From Girardia tigrina (taxonomy: Eukaryota; Platyhelminthes; Tricladida; Dugesiidae), in NCBI GenBank assembly GCA_001938485.1, contig MQRK01226760.1:30323-58469 (forward strand): a stretch of DNA of 28,147 bases, read 5' to 3'. Below are positions 1 through 9,900 of this stretch, piece by piece (position 1 is the stretch's first letter; every line of letters begins with the position of its first letter). A program made the position numbers and the translations under genes. The notes below the pieces were generated by a model. It was not told the DNA's origin. It ran no database searches and was given only the letters and a program-made list of their open reading frames with translations.

Positions 1-311
1 AACTTTTTAAAATTAATTAAGATATTTTTTTATAACTGTTTAAAAAATTTTGGTTTTAAATATTTATTTTACAGATTATTTATAACAATTAATTATTTTC
101 AAATTAATAAAATTTTTTAATATTATTTTTGATTTATTTAAAATATAAATATGATTTTTAAAAATATCGAAAATTTAAAAATATCAAAAATTTAAAGATC
201 ACCAAAAAGAACCCCGACAAATAAAATTATTTAAAAGTTTCAATAATAAAAACTAAAAATTTAAATATTAAATCTAAATTTAAATAAATTAGTTTCAGAT
301 TATAAGAAATT
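1..311. other. A+T-rich flank, no gene
   Basis: No reading frame in this stretch has recognisable content. It is almost pure A+T except for a short conserved block near 121-217, annotated separately. The reverse complement of this stretch is what follows the minus-strand leader repeat at 312-421, so a downstream mini-ORF like those after the other leader copies would have to lie before the window start. Confidence 0.6.
121..217 (+). repeat. dispersed repeat ending ACCAAAAAGAACCCC, copy 1
   Basis: This block matches 13707-13791 in the same orientation. Both contain ATATGATTTTTAA, then an AAAATATCAAAA-type stretch, then ACCAAAAAGAACCCC. In the second copy the block sits at the end of a tandem array with a unit of about 60 bp. 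The G+C-containing end is the most conserved part, which suggests a terminus or functional box of an unknown non-autonomous element. No coding content is seen. Confidence 0.55.
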
Positions 312-421
312 AAATATTGATAATCCATCTGGTTAGGAGAGGCACAATCCAAAATCAACATACAACATTTAAACATGCAAAAACTACACAAAAACAATTA
401 TACACCAAATATTCCTCACAA
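312..421 (-). repeat. leader repeat, copy A
   Basis: The reverse complement contains the blocks shared with 4372-4482, 7076-7191 and 23918-24011: TGTGAGGAAT, TGTTGTATGTTGATT, GGATTGTGCCTCTCC and CCAGATGGATTAT, in that order and at similar spacing. It is closest to the copy at 23918, with long identical runs. It directly touches the broken end of the gypsy fossil, whose recognisable homology begins within a few bases of 421, so the two may share an insertion or deletion junction. Confidence 0.7.
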
Positions 422-424
422 TAT

Positions 425-2880
425 AGATGTATTTATGACACATAAATTGGATGTGGGTTGTACAAAACTTTTGAAACATAAAATTATAACAAAAGGCGAT
501 CCGATTTTAATGAAACCGAGAATCCAACCAGCCAATCTAGAAGATAAAATTGAAGATCTGATAAAGAATCTGGAGGACAATAAGATTATCAAACGACGCG
601 ATTTGCCCTGGAACACACCTGGAACACATGGTTTGTGTGTGGAAAAAAGTAACAGAAAAAATAAAGTAACAGAAAGACCAGCATACTCTATGCCTAACAT
701 TGAGGAAATATTTAATTCTCTTAACGGTGCTCGTGCTTTTAGCACAATCGCTTGGGAATGCCTATTACCAAGTGGAGTTAGATGAAGATTCAAAACTGAA
801 AACGGCGTTTTCTACAAAAAGCGGTCCGTTCTGTTTTAACCACACACCATTCGGAATAGCTGCTGCTCCAGCTACTTTTCAAAGATTAATGAATATTGTT
901 TTAGGTGATATACTTTGGAAGGACGCTTTGGTTTATTTAGATTGCATTCTTGTTTTTTCAAAGACTCTGGACGAACATATTTTTAAATTAAATAAATTAT
1001 TTGATAAAATTAAATGCGCAGGTCTTCAAAAAAACCCAGAGAAATGTCATTTTTTAAAACAGAAAACCAAATTTTTAGGTCACATAATTGATGAAGGAGT
1101 TAGAACCGATCCAGACAAGTTAGAATCCATCAAAATATTTGAAAGATCGAAATGTATTAAAAAAATTAAGAAGTTTTCTGGGTCTTTGTAATTATTATCG
1201 GAAATCTATAAAGAACTATTCAAGTCTTGCAAGAAATCTAGAAACTCTCTGTGGCAGCAACAAGAAAAAACTCTTTTGGAACGATGAATTTGAAAAATCA
1301 TTTTGTCAATTGAAGGAAGCTCTAACGAAAAAACCCGTGCTAGCATATCCTGATTTCAATAAGGATTTCCTTTTAGATACAGATGCAAGTCACAATACGA
1401 TTGGTGCAGCTTTATCTCAGTTAGATGACGAAGGGAATGAAAAAGTAATTGCCTATGGATCACATGCTATGAGTAAACATGAAATTGGATACTGCATAAC
1501 AAGGAAGGAGTTGTTAGCAATTTATTTTTTCACGCAAAACTTTAAGCACTATCTATATGGCAGACAGTTTACTTTAAGAAGGGATCACTAAGCAATAACT
1601 TTCATGCTGACAACGAAGAAACTTATAACATCCCAATTTCAAACGTGGCTAAACTTTTTAAGTAGTTTTGATACGAAATTAGAGTATAGAAAGGGCTTGC
1701 ATCATTCAAATGCAGATGCATTATCAATGAGAGATTGCGATATGTGATGTCAACATCAAATGCAACACGAGGAGTCTAAAAATGGAAAACTGAAGACCAA
1801 AGTTTTAGCATCACTTTCCAAATCAGATATTTTCAAATGGCAACATCATAGCAAAGAGATTGAGGTTAAAAGACGGATAGATAATTATGAAATAGATGAA
1901 TATACATTAACCCAATGAGTGGTTATGACACACGAAAGAAAAATATGTATTTCGGCTAATAATAGATGTCAATTTATTCAATATTCATTCAATGTTGTAC
2001 CATGCAGGTATAGAAAAAGTTTTCAATTACATAAAAGACACTTATCCAATGGAAAATCTTAAAGAAAAGGTCAAGGAAATAATAGAAACGTGTGAAGTAC
2101 GTCAAAAAGGAAAGTATTAACAACAAGGACAAAAGAAGTTATAATCAAACAGAAATGTGATTATTCATTCTAATCAATCTTTATAGATTTCTGTGGACCT
2201 TTAAAGGTCAATAAATATGGCAAAAAGTATATATTAGGTATAATTGACCAATTTAGCAGATATATTTCACTATCTGCAGTTGCTAAATAAGATGAAGAGA
2301 CTACATCTAGAACAATTTAAAAAATTGGATATTGAAATTCGTGCACCAAGAATTACTGATGTTGATCGTGGAAAGACATTTGAATCAAAATTAATTAGAA
2401 TCATGTGTGAACAATTTCATATCATATTAGAGTTTTCAAGTCCATACCGCCATAATACAAATGGTATAAATGAAAGGCAATTTAGGACTATTCGGGATAT
2501 TCAAAACGACAAGTGAGACAGATAAAAGTACGAATTTGGTCGATTTACTTCCAGAAATTGAATTTTGTTTAAATGCCACTGTGCAAAAATCATTACAAAT
2601 TAGTCCAGTAGAAATAATTTTAGGTTTTAAAATCAATAGAGTATGAGGTGATACAAATAGAGCTGGTAAAATTTAATTATTTTATCATAATGACAATCGT
2701 GGAAATAGGTTTTTCGAAATAAATTACAAAGTGTTAGTAAAAAAAGAAGGACGTGGTGAAAGATGAACGCAGGTATGAAGGTCCTTATCAAGTCATTAAA
2801 AAAATTCATGATCGCAGTTATGAGTTGGAAAACGATATCGGTAAAAAATTATACGCAATATATAATGGTTAAGGTCTTCT
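425..2880 (+). mobile_element. Ty3/gypsy-type LTR retrotransposon fossil (RT, RNase H, integrase)
   Basis: This is the pol region of an old LTR retrotransposon. The order is reverse transcriptase (about 430-1190; palm motifs near 790-965), RNase H (about 1330-1600; DASHNTIGAALSQ-like block near 1376), then integrase (zinc-binding part near 1960-2130, catalytic core about 2180-2520, C-terminal part to about 2860). RT before RNase H before integrase is the Ty3/gypsy order. No gag or protease is seen; the element is cut off on its 5' side where it meets the leader repeat at 312-421. It is clearly non-functional, with more than ten breaks, so it is old. A purine tract and a possible 3' LTR follow. 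The family-level call rests on domain order and RT/RNase H motifs. Confidence 0.9.
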
Positions 2881-3590
2881 AAGAAAGGGGTATGTTAGGA
2901 AGAATAATAGTATTATTAAACTATTATTCAAAATTATAATCCTTCAAATAAATATTAATTTATATAAAATTAATTAAATGTGGTTCCAATTATGTCATCA
3001 TTAATTCTCGCATTTTTTATGTATTTGTTCTAATTATTAAATATATTTTGGGAAACGAAGTTATTGTGCAATTCTTATTATAAACTAACATTATCGATGT
3101 AGTTTAAGATATGTTTTTTTTATTTTTATCATGATGTTGTGATAATTAAATTCGTAATACTGCTAACGGTAATACAAATTTAAATCTGTAAGCAATAAAT
3201 AAATGAAGCAGATTTAATTAATACTGCAAGAATTATTAACCATGCTGGGCAATATATTCAAAAGAACTACAAGATGACCATTTACCGCTATAATCAAACG
3301 TGAGTCCGATTTTGAGACTGCTGGTTTTCTTGGAACTTCCCAAATTCAGCGAAAATTAGACGTTAAATATTTTTTATTGTTACTTTCGTTGATCAAATTA
3401 TACTTTTTTTATTCAAATTGTTTTATTTTGCAATTTTTTTATTTTAATTTTTGCTTGTGAAACCTTTATTCCAGATAATCTTTGTTTTAGCAGTGATTAT
3501 TAAAAGTTTGTGATAAATAAAGGTTTTACTATTATATTATATTATATTATAAAAATATATAGTTTCAATGAAAATTTTTGGAGGGTTACA
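2881..3590 (+). repeat. polypurine tract and possible 3' LTR of the gypsy fossil
   Basis: A purine run (AAGAAAGGGG, 2881-2890) lies just after the end of the integrase region, where gypsy elements carry their plus-strand primer. Two bases on, TGTTAGGAAG starts a stretch that could be an LTR of about 700 bp ending GGGTTACA at 3590, with an AATAAA-type polyadenylation signal near 3515. No second LTR copy exists in the window because the 5' side is truncated, so the boundaries are inference from the TG...CA pattern only. No coding content. Confidence 0.35.
3531..3552. repeat. short (ATATT)n-type tandem repeat
   Basis: An ATTAT/ATATT pentamer is repeated about four times. It is a simple-sequence tract inside the possible LTR. 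Confidence 0.7.
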
Positions 3591-4371
3591 TTATTATAAA
3601 TTAATTGATAATAAATAAAGTTGATTATACTTAAAAAAGAATCGTCTATTGTCGGTGTAATAATGACCTAAGCTCCAATCTTTCTTTTTGAATCAAATTA
3701 AAAAAAATATATTTTTAGAAATTTAAAATATCAAAAAATAATATAATATAAAAAATAATTAAAAATTAAAATTAATAATTATTTTTTTCAAGATTAATTT
3801 TTTATTAAATTAAATCAATCATCAAAGAAGATGAAAAAATTCTGATATTTATAAAAAGCAAAGAAAACCACAAATCGTTTGAAGAGCCGGTATTACCCAA
3901 ATACATTTTGTTGGGTAGTTGCGGGTGCCCTAGATCTCAGTAGTGAAAAAAAATATTATTTTCTATGATTCTTCGATTAAACAGTTTTACCCTTTCCATG
4001 TTGCGACATAATAAGTTCTTTTTATGCTTGATGAAAATAACAATAATATAATTATCACATTTTAAATAGAAGTATCTCAATCAATATAAAAAATAATACT
4101 ATAATTTCATAAATTTTATTTAATAATGACAGATTAGTTATTTATTTATATTTTTAAAATTCGTTATTATAAATTATGTATTGGCAATTTTATGCCGGGC
4201 TGCTATTATTTGCACCCATTATAACTTTTTCCAATTGACTGAGCACATAAGTGTAAAATTTTCTGAAGTTGAATTTAATGATTTTATTAGATTTTCTCCC
4301 GAATCGTAAAATAATTATTTTCTTTCTTTTTCATCGTTGATACCTGATCCGTTCGATCTTCAGGTTATGAA
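3591..4371. other. A+T-rich intergenic stretch, no gene
   Basis: No supported gene. The only compositional break is around 3880-3945, a G+C-richer patch containing a 7-bp hairpin (TACCCAA at 3894-3900 pairing with TTGGGTA at 3911-3917). I could not fold this patch into a tRNA or recognise a transposon end. Confidence 0.5.
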
Positions 4372-4482
4372 TGTGAGGAATATTTTAAATTTGGTATGTT
4401 GAAATTGGTTTGTTGAATTTTGTATGTTGAGTTTAGTATTTGGAAATGTGTTTCTCCCACCCAGATGGAAAATTGATATTTT
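4372..4482 (+). repeat. leader repeat, copy B
   Basis: This copy shares TGTGAGGAATATTTT, GTATGTTGA, TCTCCCACCCAGATGGA and ATTGATATTTT with the other three copies. The end (pyrimidine-rich CTCCCACCCAG followed by ATGG) resembles a 3' splice site, but it could equally be a conserved promoter or untranslated leader. An A+T-rich spacer of about 275 nt leads to the ATG at 4757. Confidence 0.7.
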
Positions 4483-4756
4483 AGATGTTCACGATAAATA
4501 ATTATTCGAGTATAATTTATATAATTTAAATTTTAATTTATATATTAAAGTACAACATAAGATATTTAAAAACATTAAAAATATTAAATCTTTTCAAATC
4601 TTCATATTAAAATTTAAATAAATTAATATGTAAATAAAAATTAATACTAAAACTACAAAATTGAATTTTAAAAATAAAATCAGAAAATAATGAAAAATTT
4701 GTTCGAATAATTGTTTATTAACAAACATTAATAAAAAAAATTATCAATTTAGAACG

Positions 4757-4891
4757 ATGTCGAATGACGAGAGTTTCGCTGAGAGTTGTCCAAAAGACAA
4801 TTCTGATTGTAATGAAAATAAAAGTTTGAAAAGCCATGTTGGTGTTCTTAATAATGAATATAGAGCTCGGCCTGCATTTGCTCCATATTGA
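4757..4891 (+). CDS. small MSN-type ORF downstream of leader B, unknown function
   Basis: This is a 44-codon frame starting ATG TCG AAT (Met-Ser-Asn) and ending in TGA. The same frame stays open for another 30 codons after the stop, to a TAA at 4982-4984. The product would be acidic to neutral, rich in Ser, Asn and Asp, with three Cys in the first part and no membrane segment or signal peptide. The start is preferred because the two other downstream mini-ORFs (7500 and 24188) also begin ATGTC plus an Asn codon, each behind the same kind of leader repeat. It is markedly richer in G+C than the flanks. An extra exon after the TTTCAG at 4893-4898 is possible. I do not recognise a family. It could be a host gene, a decayed paralogue, or part of an unknown repeat element. 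Confidence 0.4.
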   Translation: MSNDESFAESCPKDNSDCNENKSLKSHVGVLNNEYRARPAFAPY

Positions 4892-4984
4892 TTGTTTCAG
4901 CCTTTTTTTGTCTCAAATATAAACCATGATTGTCCATTGAAAGATTCAGATTTGGCTTGTTCATTATCGAGTGTTTTGTCATAA

Positions 4985-7075
4985 CGACAAATGTTCAAAT
5001 TTATTTCTAATTTAAAATAAGTGTAAAATTTTAAGAAATTAATAATTTTATTTACAATTGTTAAATAAATAAAATGAATTAAAAATTGTTAAATAATTAA
5101 TATTTATTTTCATATTTTAACCAATAAAATTTAGAATATGTATGTTAACGGTTTATGTAATCCTCAATTACTCAGATAATAAGATGTATGTCATTAATTA
5201 ATTACAAAAAAGATTAACACATTTTTTCTGATTAAATTCATTTAAACAATTTATTAAATACGCTTTTCTTTTCAACGAATATTTAATTTCATGATAATCA
5301 AATTTTATTTAACAAAAAAAACTAATAAAAATATTATTTGGTATAATAATCAAAGCATTTTTCGGCTTATTTACTGTCGAAATAATACGGTTAAAGTTAA
5401 TGAACAAAATTAATAAAGTTTTTATAATCACAATGAATAAGTTGTCATTTTTTTCCATTTTTAATTTTAAATATTATTTCTAATTTTTGATTATTTAGTC
5501 TAAATATTAAAATAAATCTCTTTCATTATCATTAATACATTTCTTAAGAACACTTGAAACAGAATCTTCAGAATTGTTTGATGTTTAAACAATAAATACC
5601 GTCAAAAAAAATTTTATATATATATAAGTTTATAATTTTGAATGTTTACTAAAATTTCATATATTAATTTTAAAAACATTATAAATAAAGAATTAAAATC
5701 AAATAGTATATAATATAAAATACAAATATTATTCAAATAACAAAATAATAAAAATTTAATAAAATTGTATACAGTTTAATTATTAAAATTTTATATTTTT
5801 TTAAATTTCCCCAGGGGCCATATGGATATTATAAACTATAATTATCTTTTTTGTAATTTGTACAAAAATTTGAATTACAATTTTAAAATACGTTTCTCAT
5901 GTATTATATTATATTTCAAACAAAAAATATTTCATTAAAAAAAACCGATAACTTTTCTTTCGTTAATCACTAAAAAAATTTTAAAAATAATTTTCGATAA
6001 ATTTAACCCGAATTTTTTTTTATTCTTTATTGATAAATTTTACATTTTTTAGGAAATTCTTTTTCATATTTTCTTTTTTCCAGATGGTTTATTTCTCATT
6101 GCAAATAAAATATATTGTAATTGTATCACATGGATTCTCAAATGTGACTCTCAGGAGCAAGTATCTCAAAGAAGAAAAATCAAATTTATATTGAAATAGT
6201 TAAAATTGATGAGTTAAAAGCCTTTTTTAGAAAACAAAAATCATTTGCAAATATATATTGACTAAACATAATTAAAAATTTCGAGAAATAAAATTGAAAA
6301 AAAACAATTAAAAAGTTAATTTTAAGAAAAAAAGAACAATTTATTTAATTATAAAAAAGTAAGTAATTTTAAATCCCAAAAATCTTAAAAAAAACATATT
6401 TGTATTGTCACTTCTCTTTCTTTATAATCTTATATTAATTTCACTAGAACAACACGGAATTATCAATAAAGTTTAACGTCTAAATTAACGATAAATAAAA
6501 TTAAATAAAAAATAAATAACATTAATAATGAAATATTATAAAAATAATTTTTATTTCGATAATGAATCAATTCTTCATTCGAAATATTCTCAGCTAAAAT
6601 CATGTTTTTGTTCCAGATCTTTATACTGAATTTGGTTCCTAATTTTCTTAGAATAATCTTTATTGACCCTCAGAAATTTATTTAAATCTAGTTAAACCTA
6701 AAGATTAATTTATAACATTAGCTTAACTTTCATTCATTTGTTATATAGACGTTCTTCGATTTCTTTTTCATTTTTTTCTAGTTTTTTAAATACCTTTCAA
6801 AGAAAATACATATTTAACAAACTCAAATAAATTTGCCTATAGCAATATAAATGGAGTTTAATGGATGTTCTTACATTTTCTTACCAACATTAATTTTGAA
6901 ATATATTTTATAAATTGGTGATTTAAATCACTAATGGGATCATTTTGAGGTAAGAAGGATAAAAAATAAAAACATTAATATATTTTAAGAAACTTTATTT
7001 TTCTTTTAAAACCACAGTTGATAAAATTTTGCATGTATTTATATGAATATATGAATTTTTCATTTTTTATCACCC
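4985..7075. other. A+T-rich intergenic stretch, no gene
   Basis: About 2.1 kb without any supported frame, RNA gene or transposon domain. It consists of poly-A/poly-T tracts and short A+T-rich words. No tRNA T-arm or rRNA segment was recognised. Confidence 0.55.
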
Positions 7076-7191
7076 TGTGAGGAACATTTATAATTATATG
7101 AATATGTGAATGTAGTGATGTTGTCTGTTGATTTGAGTATATTTAAATTAGAGCGATGATTCTCCCACCCAGAAGGAAATCGGTATTTTTG
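7076..7191 (+). repeat. leader repeat, copy C
   Basis: This copy shares TGTGAGGAA, TGTTGTCTGTTGATT and TTCTCCCACCCAGAAGGA with the other copies. It is the most diverged of the four. It also carries TTAGAGCGATG (7148-7158), the same word that precedes and includes the start codon of the mini-ORF at 7500, about 345 bp downstream. Confidence 0.6.
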
Positions 7192-7499
7192 TATATTTAC
7201 AAGAACTTAATTTGAACTTAATTAAAATAAAAATTTGATAAGTTTATATTTTTTCAAATTAACAATTAAAATTAAGTTTAATATTTTTTTAAAAAACAAA
7301 AAAAGAATTTAATTAAATTTAAAGTAAATTCATTTTTAACAATTTTATAAAGTTTTTATTATTCTGAGTTTTTATTCAGAAATGGTTAAAATTATTATTT
7401 TTAATTAAAGTTTTTATAAGTAAATATTTTAAAAAGAATTAGAAAAAATTGTTAAAATAGTCATGATTAAAAATATAAATTAAAAAACCAATTAGAGCG

Positions 7500-7556
7500 A
7501 TGTCCAACATTAATGACTTCAAATATGATAATAATAAAGATGCTAGTGAAAATTGA
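7500..7556 (+). CDS. small MSN-type ORF downstream of leader C, unknown function
   Basis: An 18-codon frame begins ATG TCC AAC (Met-Ser-Asn) after ATTAGAGCG and ends in TGA; the frame then reads 13 more codons to a TAA. Beyond the shared start, a Val-Leu-Asn stretch after the stop resembles Val-Leu-Asn-Asn in the longer copy at 4757, hinting that the two derive from one ancestor and that this copy is decayed. Too short to judge coding status alone; support comes from its position behind a leader repeat. Confidence 0.3.
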   Translation: MSNINDFKYDNNKDASEN

Positions 7557-8347
7557 CTTCCTGTTCTTAATACACACAATTACAAATTGATCTCATAACT
7601 ACCTTGTAATTTGAGACTAAAAATTACAACTTAATATTTTTTTAAAAACTCACAAAATATTTATAATTAATATAAATTATTGAAATCTCAATACTAAATA
7701 TATTTTCAATCAAAATAAAAATCTTTTAGTCTTTTTAAAAAATTGCACATTTTATTTTTTTTATTTTAAATTATGTTCTAAATTTTAATAATAAAAAATA
7801 AAAAAATATTTCAATGAAAGTTAAATTCACAAATTCCATTTAAAGCTTCATGTAAAGATAAATTTTCAAAAAAATATTTAAATTTATACTTAAAATTTTA
7901 TTTTTCTTTTTATTGTATAAATATTATCTTGTAGTTGAAAGCAAAATAGCACAAATTTTGTTTTTCATTATATTTATAAATTTACTTTATTAATAATTAA
8001 AATTTGTTATTAACTTTTAAAAAAATGTAATTTTAGTAAAATTTCTGGACGTCGTCTTTACAATTTTACCTAATATTAAAAAATATCTTACAGTTTGAGA
8101 AGTAATAATTATAATTATTTTATATATATATATAAATTTAAAAAAATAATTTAAGTAAATATTTTATATATTATATAAGAATAATGAAAAGTATTAGTGT
8201 ATAAATATTTAAATAAATATAATTCATGTGATATAAGAAAATTGTGAATAATTTGTTTTATTGAATAATACTCGAAGCAAATGATAAATATTTAATTTCA
8301 ATTCAAAATAAATAAAAATTTCTTCTTTGATATTTACATCTTGTACA
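7557..8347. other. A+T-rich intergenic stretch, no gene
   Basis: No frame or domain is supported. A short (AT)n tract lies at about 8117-8135. Confidence 0.5.
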
Positions 8348-8482
8348 ATGTTATTCAATAAGTTCAGTTGTATAAAACTTGTTTCCTGTGAATTAGTTCC
8401 AATTCAAACAAAATATTTAACTGCCAAATGCTTGGCAGCAGAGATAGGAAATTTTTTTATAACAATACAAATACAAAAATAA
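8348..8482 (+). CDS. unrecognised 44-codon ORF
   Basis: An ATG-initiated frame of 44 codons ends in TAA and is somewhat richer in G+C than its flanks. The second half contains a YLTAKCLAAEIGN stretch. I considered a histone-fold relative because of a faint likeness to the H2A alpha-2 region, but the likeness is too weak to claim. No leader repeat lies upstream. It may be chance, an exon, or the eroded edge of the neighbouring LINE insertion. Confidence 0.15.
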   Translation: MLFNKFSCIKLVSCELVPIQTKYLTAKCLAAEIGNFFITIQIQK

Positions 8483-8759
8483 AATGAGATATTACAATTA
8501 CTAATTTCACTACAATAATAGATTGAAATTTATACGAAAATACTATTTTTATACATTTGTTTGAAAATGTCACAAAATGGCCTGTAAATTTATACTTTTT
8601 AATTAAATAGAGTCACTAAGACCAAGTTTATGGATCAGAGTTTTATTATGGTTCCAACGGCTAGGGTACCAAAAAATTAAAAAAAAATAAAATATACATT
8701 CTGAATAACACGCAAAAACGGTTAGAAAATGACACATATGAAAAACACAAAACTATTCT

Positions 8760-9735
8760 TAAATTTTCATATTCAGAAGAAATAAAAACTTAAAATACAT
8801 CGATGACATAAAAATCGAATCAATCATGTCAGAAGTGAAAAGCTTTTTCTCGGTTAAATCAACTGTGTAATAAAAACTAATCAGGTATATAAATTTAATT
8901 GTCACGGGTGTCAAAACTCGTACACTCGGAAGGAAGGGAGAAATCCAAATGGGGAAAAAGATCAGTGGGAGAAAGAAGCAATCAATTTCGGAATGTCTTC
9001 GAGTGGACATACATTGGCTATTTAGGGATGATGCGGTGTATGGAGATTTCATTAACCGCATTAATCACAGATATCCTACTGTATCGAGGGAAACATACAT
9101 AAACTCCTTAATTCGATCAGGAAGACTCAATAGGTCAAGAATAACTGTACCGAAGCTGATCAATGAGAGAGACAAACGTCACCAATGTCCAGTAGAAAGA
9201 TGCTACAAGGAGTTTGCCGAAAAAAGGAGCTGAACAGACACATGAAAAGGGACCACGCGGTGTCAACTTCCGCTAATCCTGATCAGCTCAATGAGATACA
9301 ACAACAGCAATTGCCATTCCCATGTACACTATGCAAAAAGTCGTACAAAACGAAGGGGTGGCTGACCCGGCACCTCTACCGGGATCATAAATTGGAGGAG
9401 ACAGAAGAAATTGGAGAACCGACAATGACACCAGCGCAAACCAGGACAACCACAGAAGAAAGAGTCGTAGAAAACCTCAACATTTCAGGCACCAGATTCA
9501 ATCCGTGACGGATCCCCTGACTATCTCGACGGCGGTCGAAGAAGCGATAGTTACTGAAGAAACACATCTGACTTTTAGGATTGCAGATCTAACTGCAGGG
9601 GGGGGGAGTTCAGATGAAACTATCCGAAACTATCCGACCCCGTAGGATGCCTATCGGGGGGTGCTAGTGATTCTTTAGTTTGGGTTGACCCTCTAAAGAG
9701 CCTAGAGGCTCAATACCATTCGAAAGAGATGGGAG
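8760..9735 (+). mobile_element. LINE (non-LTR retrotransposon) copy 1, 5'-truncated
   Basis: This is the 3' part of a non-LTR retrotransposon of the same family as 20930-23790. From about 8949 its predicted protein matches copy 2 at 22960-23560 along the length: an SxxRxxxxSECxRV segment, a DDAVYGDFINRI-type segment, a CYK...LNRH zinc finger, and an EEIGEPT segment. A 3' untranslated part (9672-9763) matches copy 2 at 23700-23783. A weak YIDDIKI-like stretch near 8798-8818 could be an RT palm remnant, which is why the start is put near 8760, but clear homology begins only near 8900. 5' truncation is typical of LINE insertions. The 3' end runs straight into a Penelope GIY-YIG fragment. Confidence 0.75.
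8949..9508 (+). pseudogene. LINE C-terminal region with two C2H2 zinc fingers
   Basis: The C-terminal end of the element's protein, in two overlapping frames. Frame one (8949-9233) carries the upstream linker and the start of finger 1 (CPVERC then ELNRH...H across the shift). Frame two (9185-9508) completes finger 1 and contains finger 2 (CTLC at about 9323, His codons at 9371 and 9386), then a TEEIGEPT segment and a TGA stop. The switch falls at a run of six A (9220-9225). Copy 2 has one base more in this interval and keeps a single frame there, so the shift is a defect of this copy (or a sequencing error), not programmed frameshifting. Paired C2H2 fingers after the RT region presumably bind target DNA or template RNA. 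Clade not determined. Confidence 0.75.
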
Positions 9736-9900
9736 GCTCACATCGGAGAGACAAATCGTCATCTCAAAACACGGATTAGTGAACATTCGCCACCGAGTCG
9801 ATCGAGTAACGTGCATGATCACTGCAGATGGTGTAAGGATAAAAGCTCACCGATTTTGAGGGATACTAATTTTACCGATACCAATCAAAGGAAATTTTAG
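9733..9900 (+). pseudogene. Penelope-like GIY-YIG endonuclease fragment
   Basis: An open frame of 55 codons ending in TAG reads HIGETNRHLKTRISEHS and then a Cys-Arg-Trp-Cys pair. It lines up with the YIGETIRHLRTRIAEH motif of the Penelope endonuclease at 19067-19735. The IGET and RxxxH/EH residues are the GIY-YIG core as used in Penelope-like elements. Only the middle of the domain is present: the GIY half and the C-terminal half are missing. It abuts the 3' end of LINE copy 1 with no gap. It comes from a different Penelope subfamily or copy than the one at 19 kb, since the two diverge after the RIxEH block. Confidence 0.75.

Noticed and set aside
3880-3945. Possible tRNA-like fold around GCCGG...TTGCGGGTGCCC
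   Set aside because: Only one 7-bp stem is present, with no T-arm TTCRA motif in place and no acceptor pairing.
4343-4366. ACCTGA...TTCGATC...TCAGGT hairpin before leader B, considered as a tRNA T-arm
   Set aside because: The loop is 11 bases and the rest of the cloverleaf is absent.
8348-8482. Reading the YLTAKCLAAEIGN stretch as a histone H2A relic
   Set aside because: Similarity is limited to a handful of residues and the rest of the H2A fold cannot be found on either side.
9213-9233. Programmed ribosomal frameshift at the A-run in the LINE copy 1 zinc finger
   Set aside because: Copy 2 keeps one frame across the same interval with one more base, so the shift is a private deletion or sequencing error.
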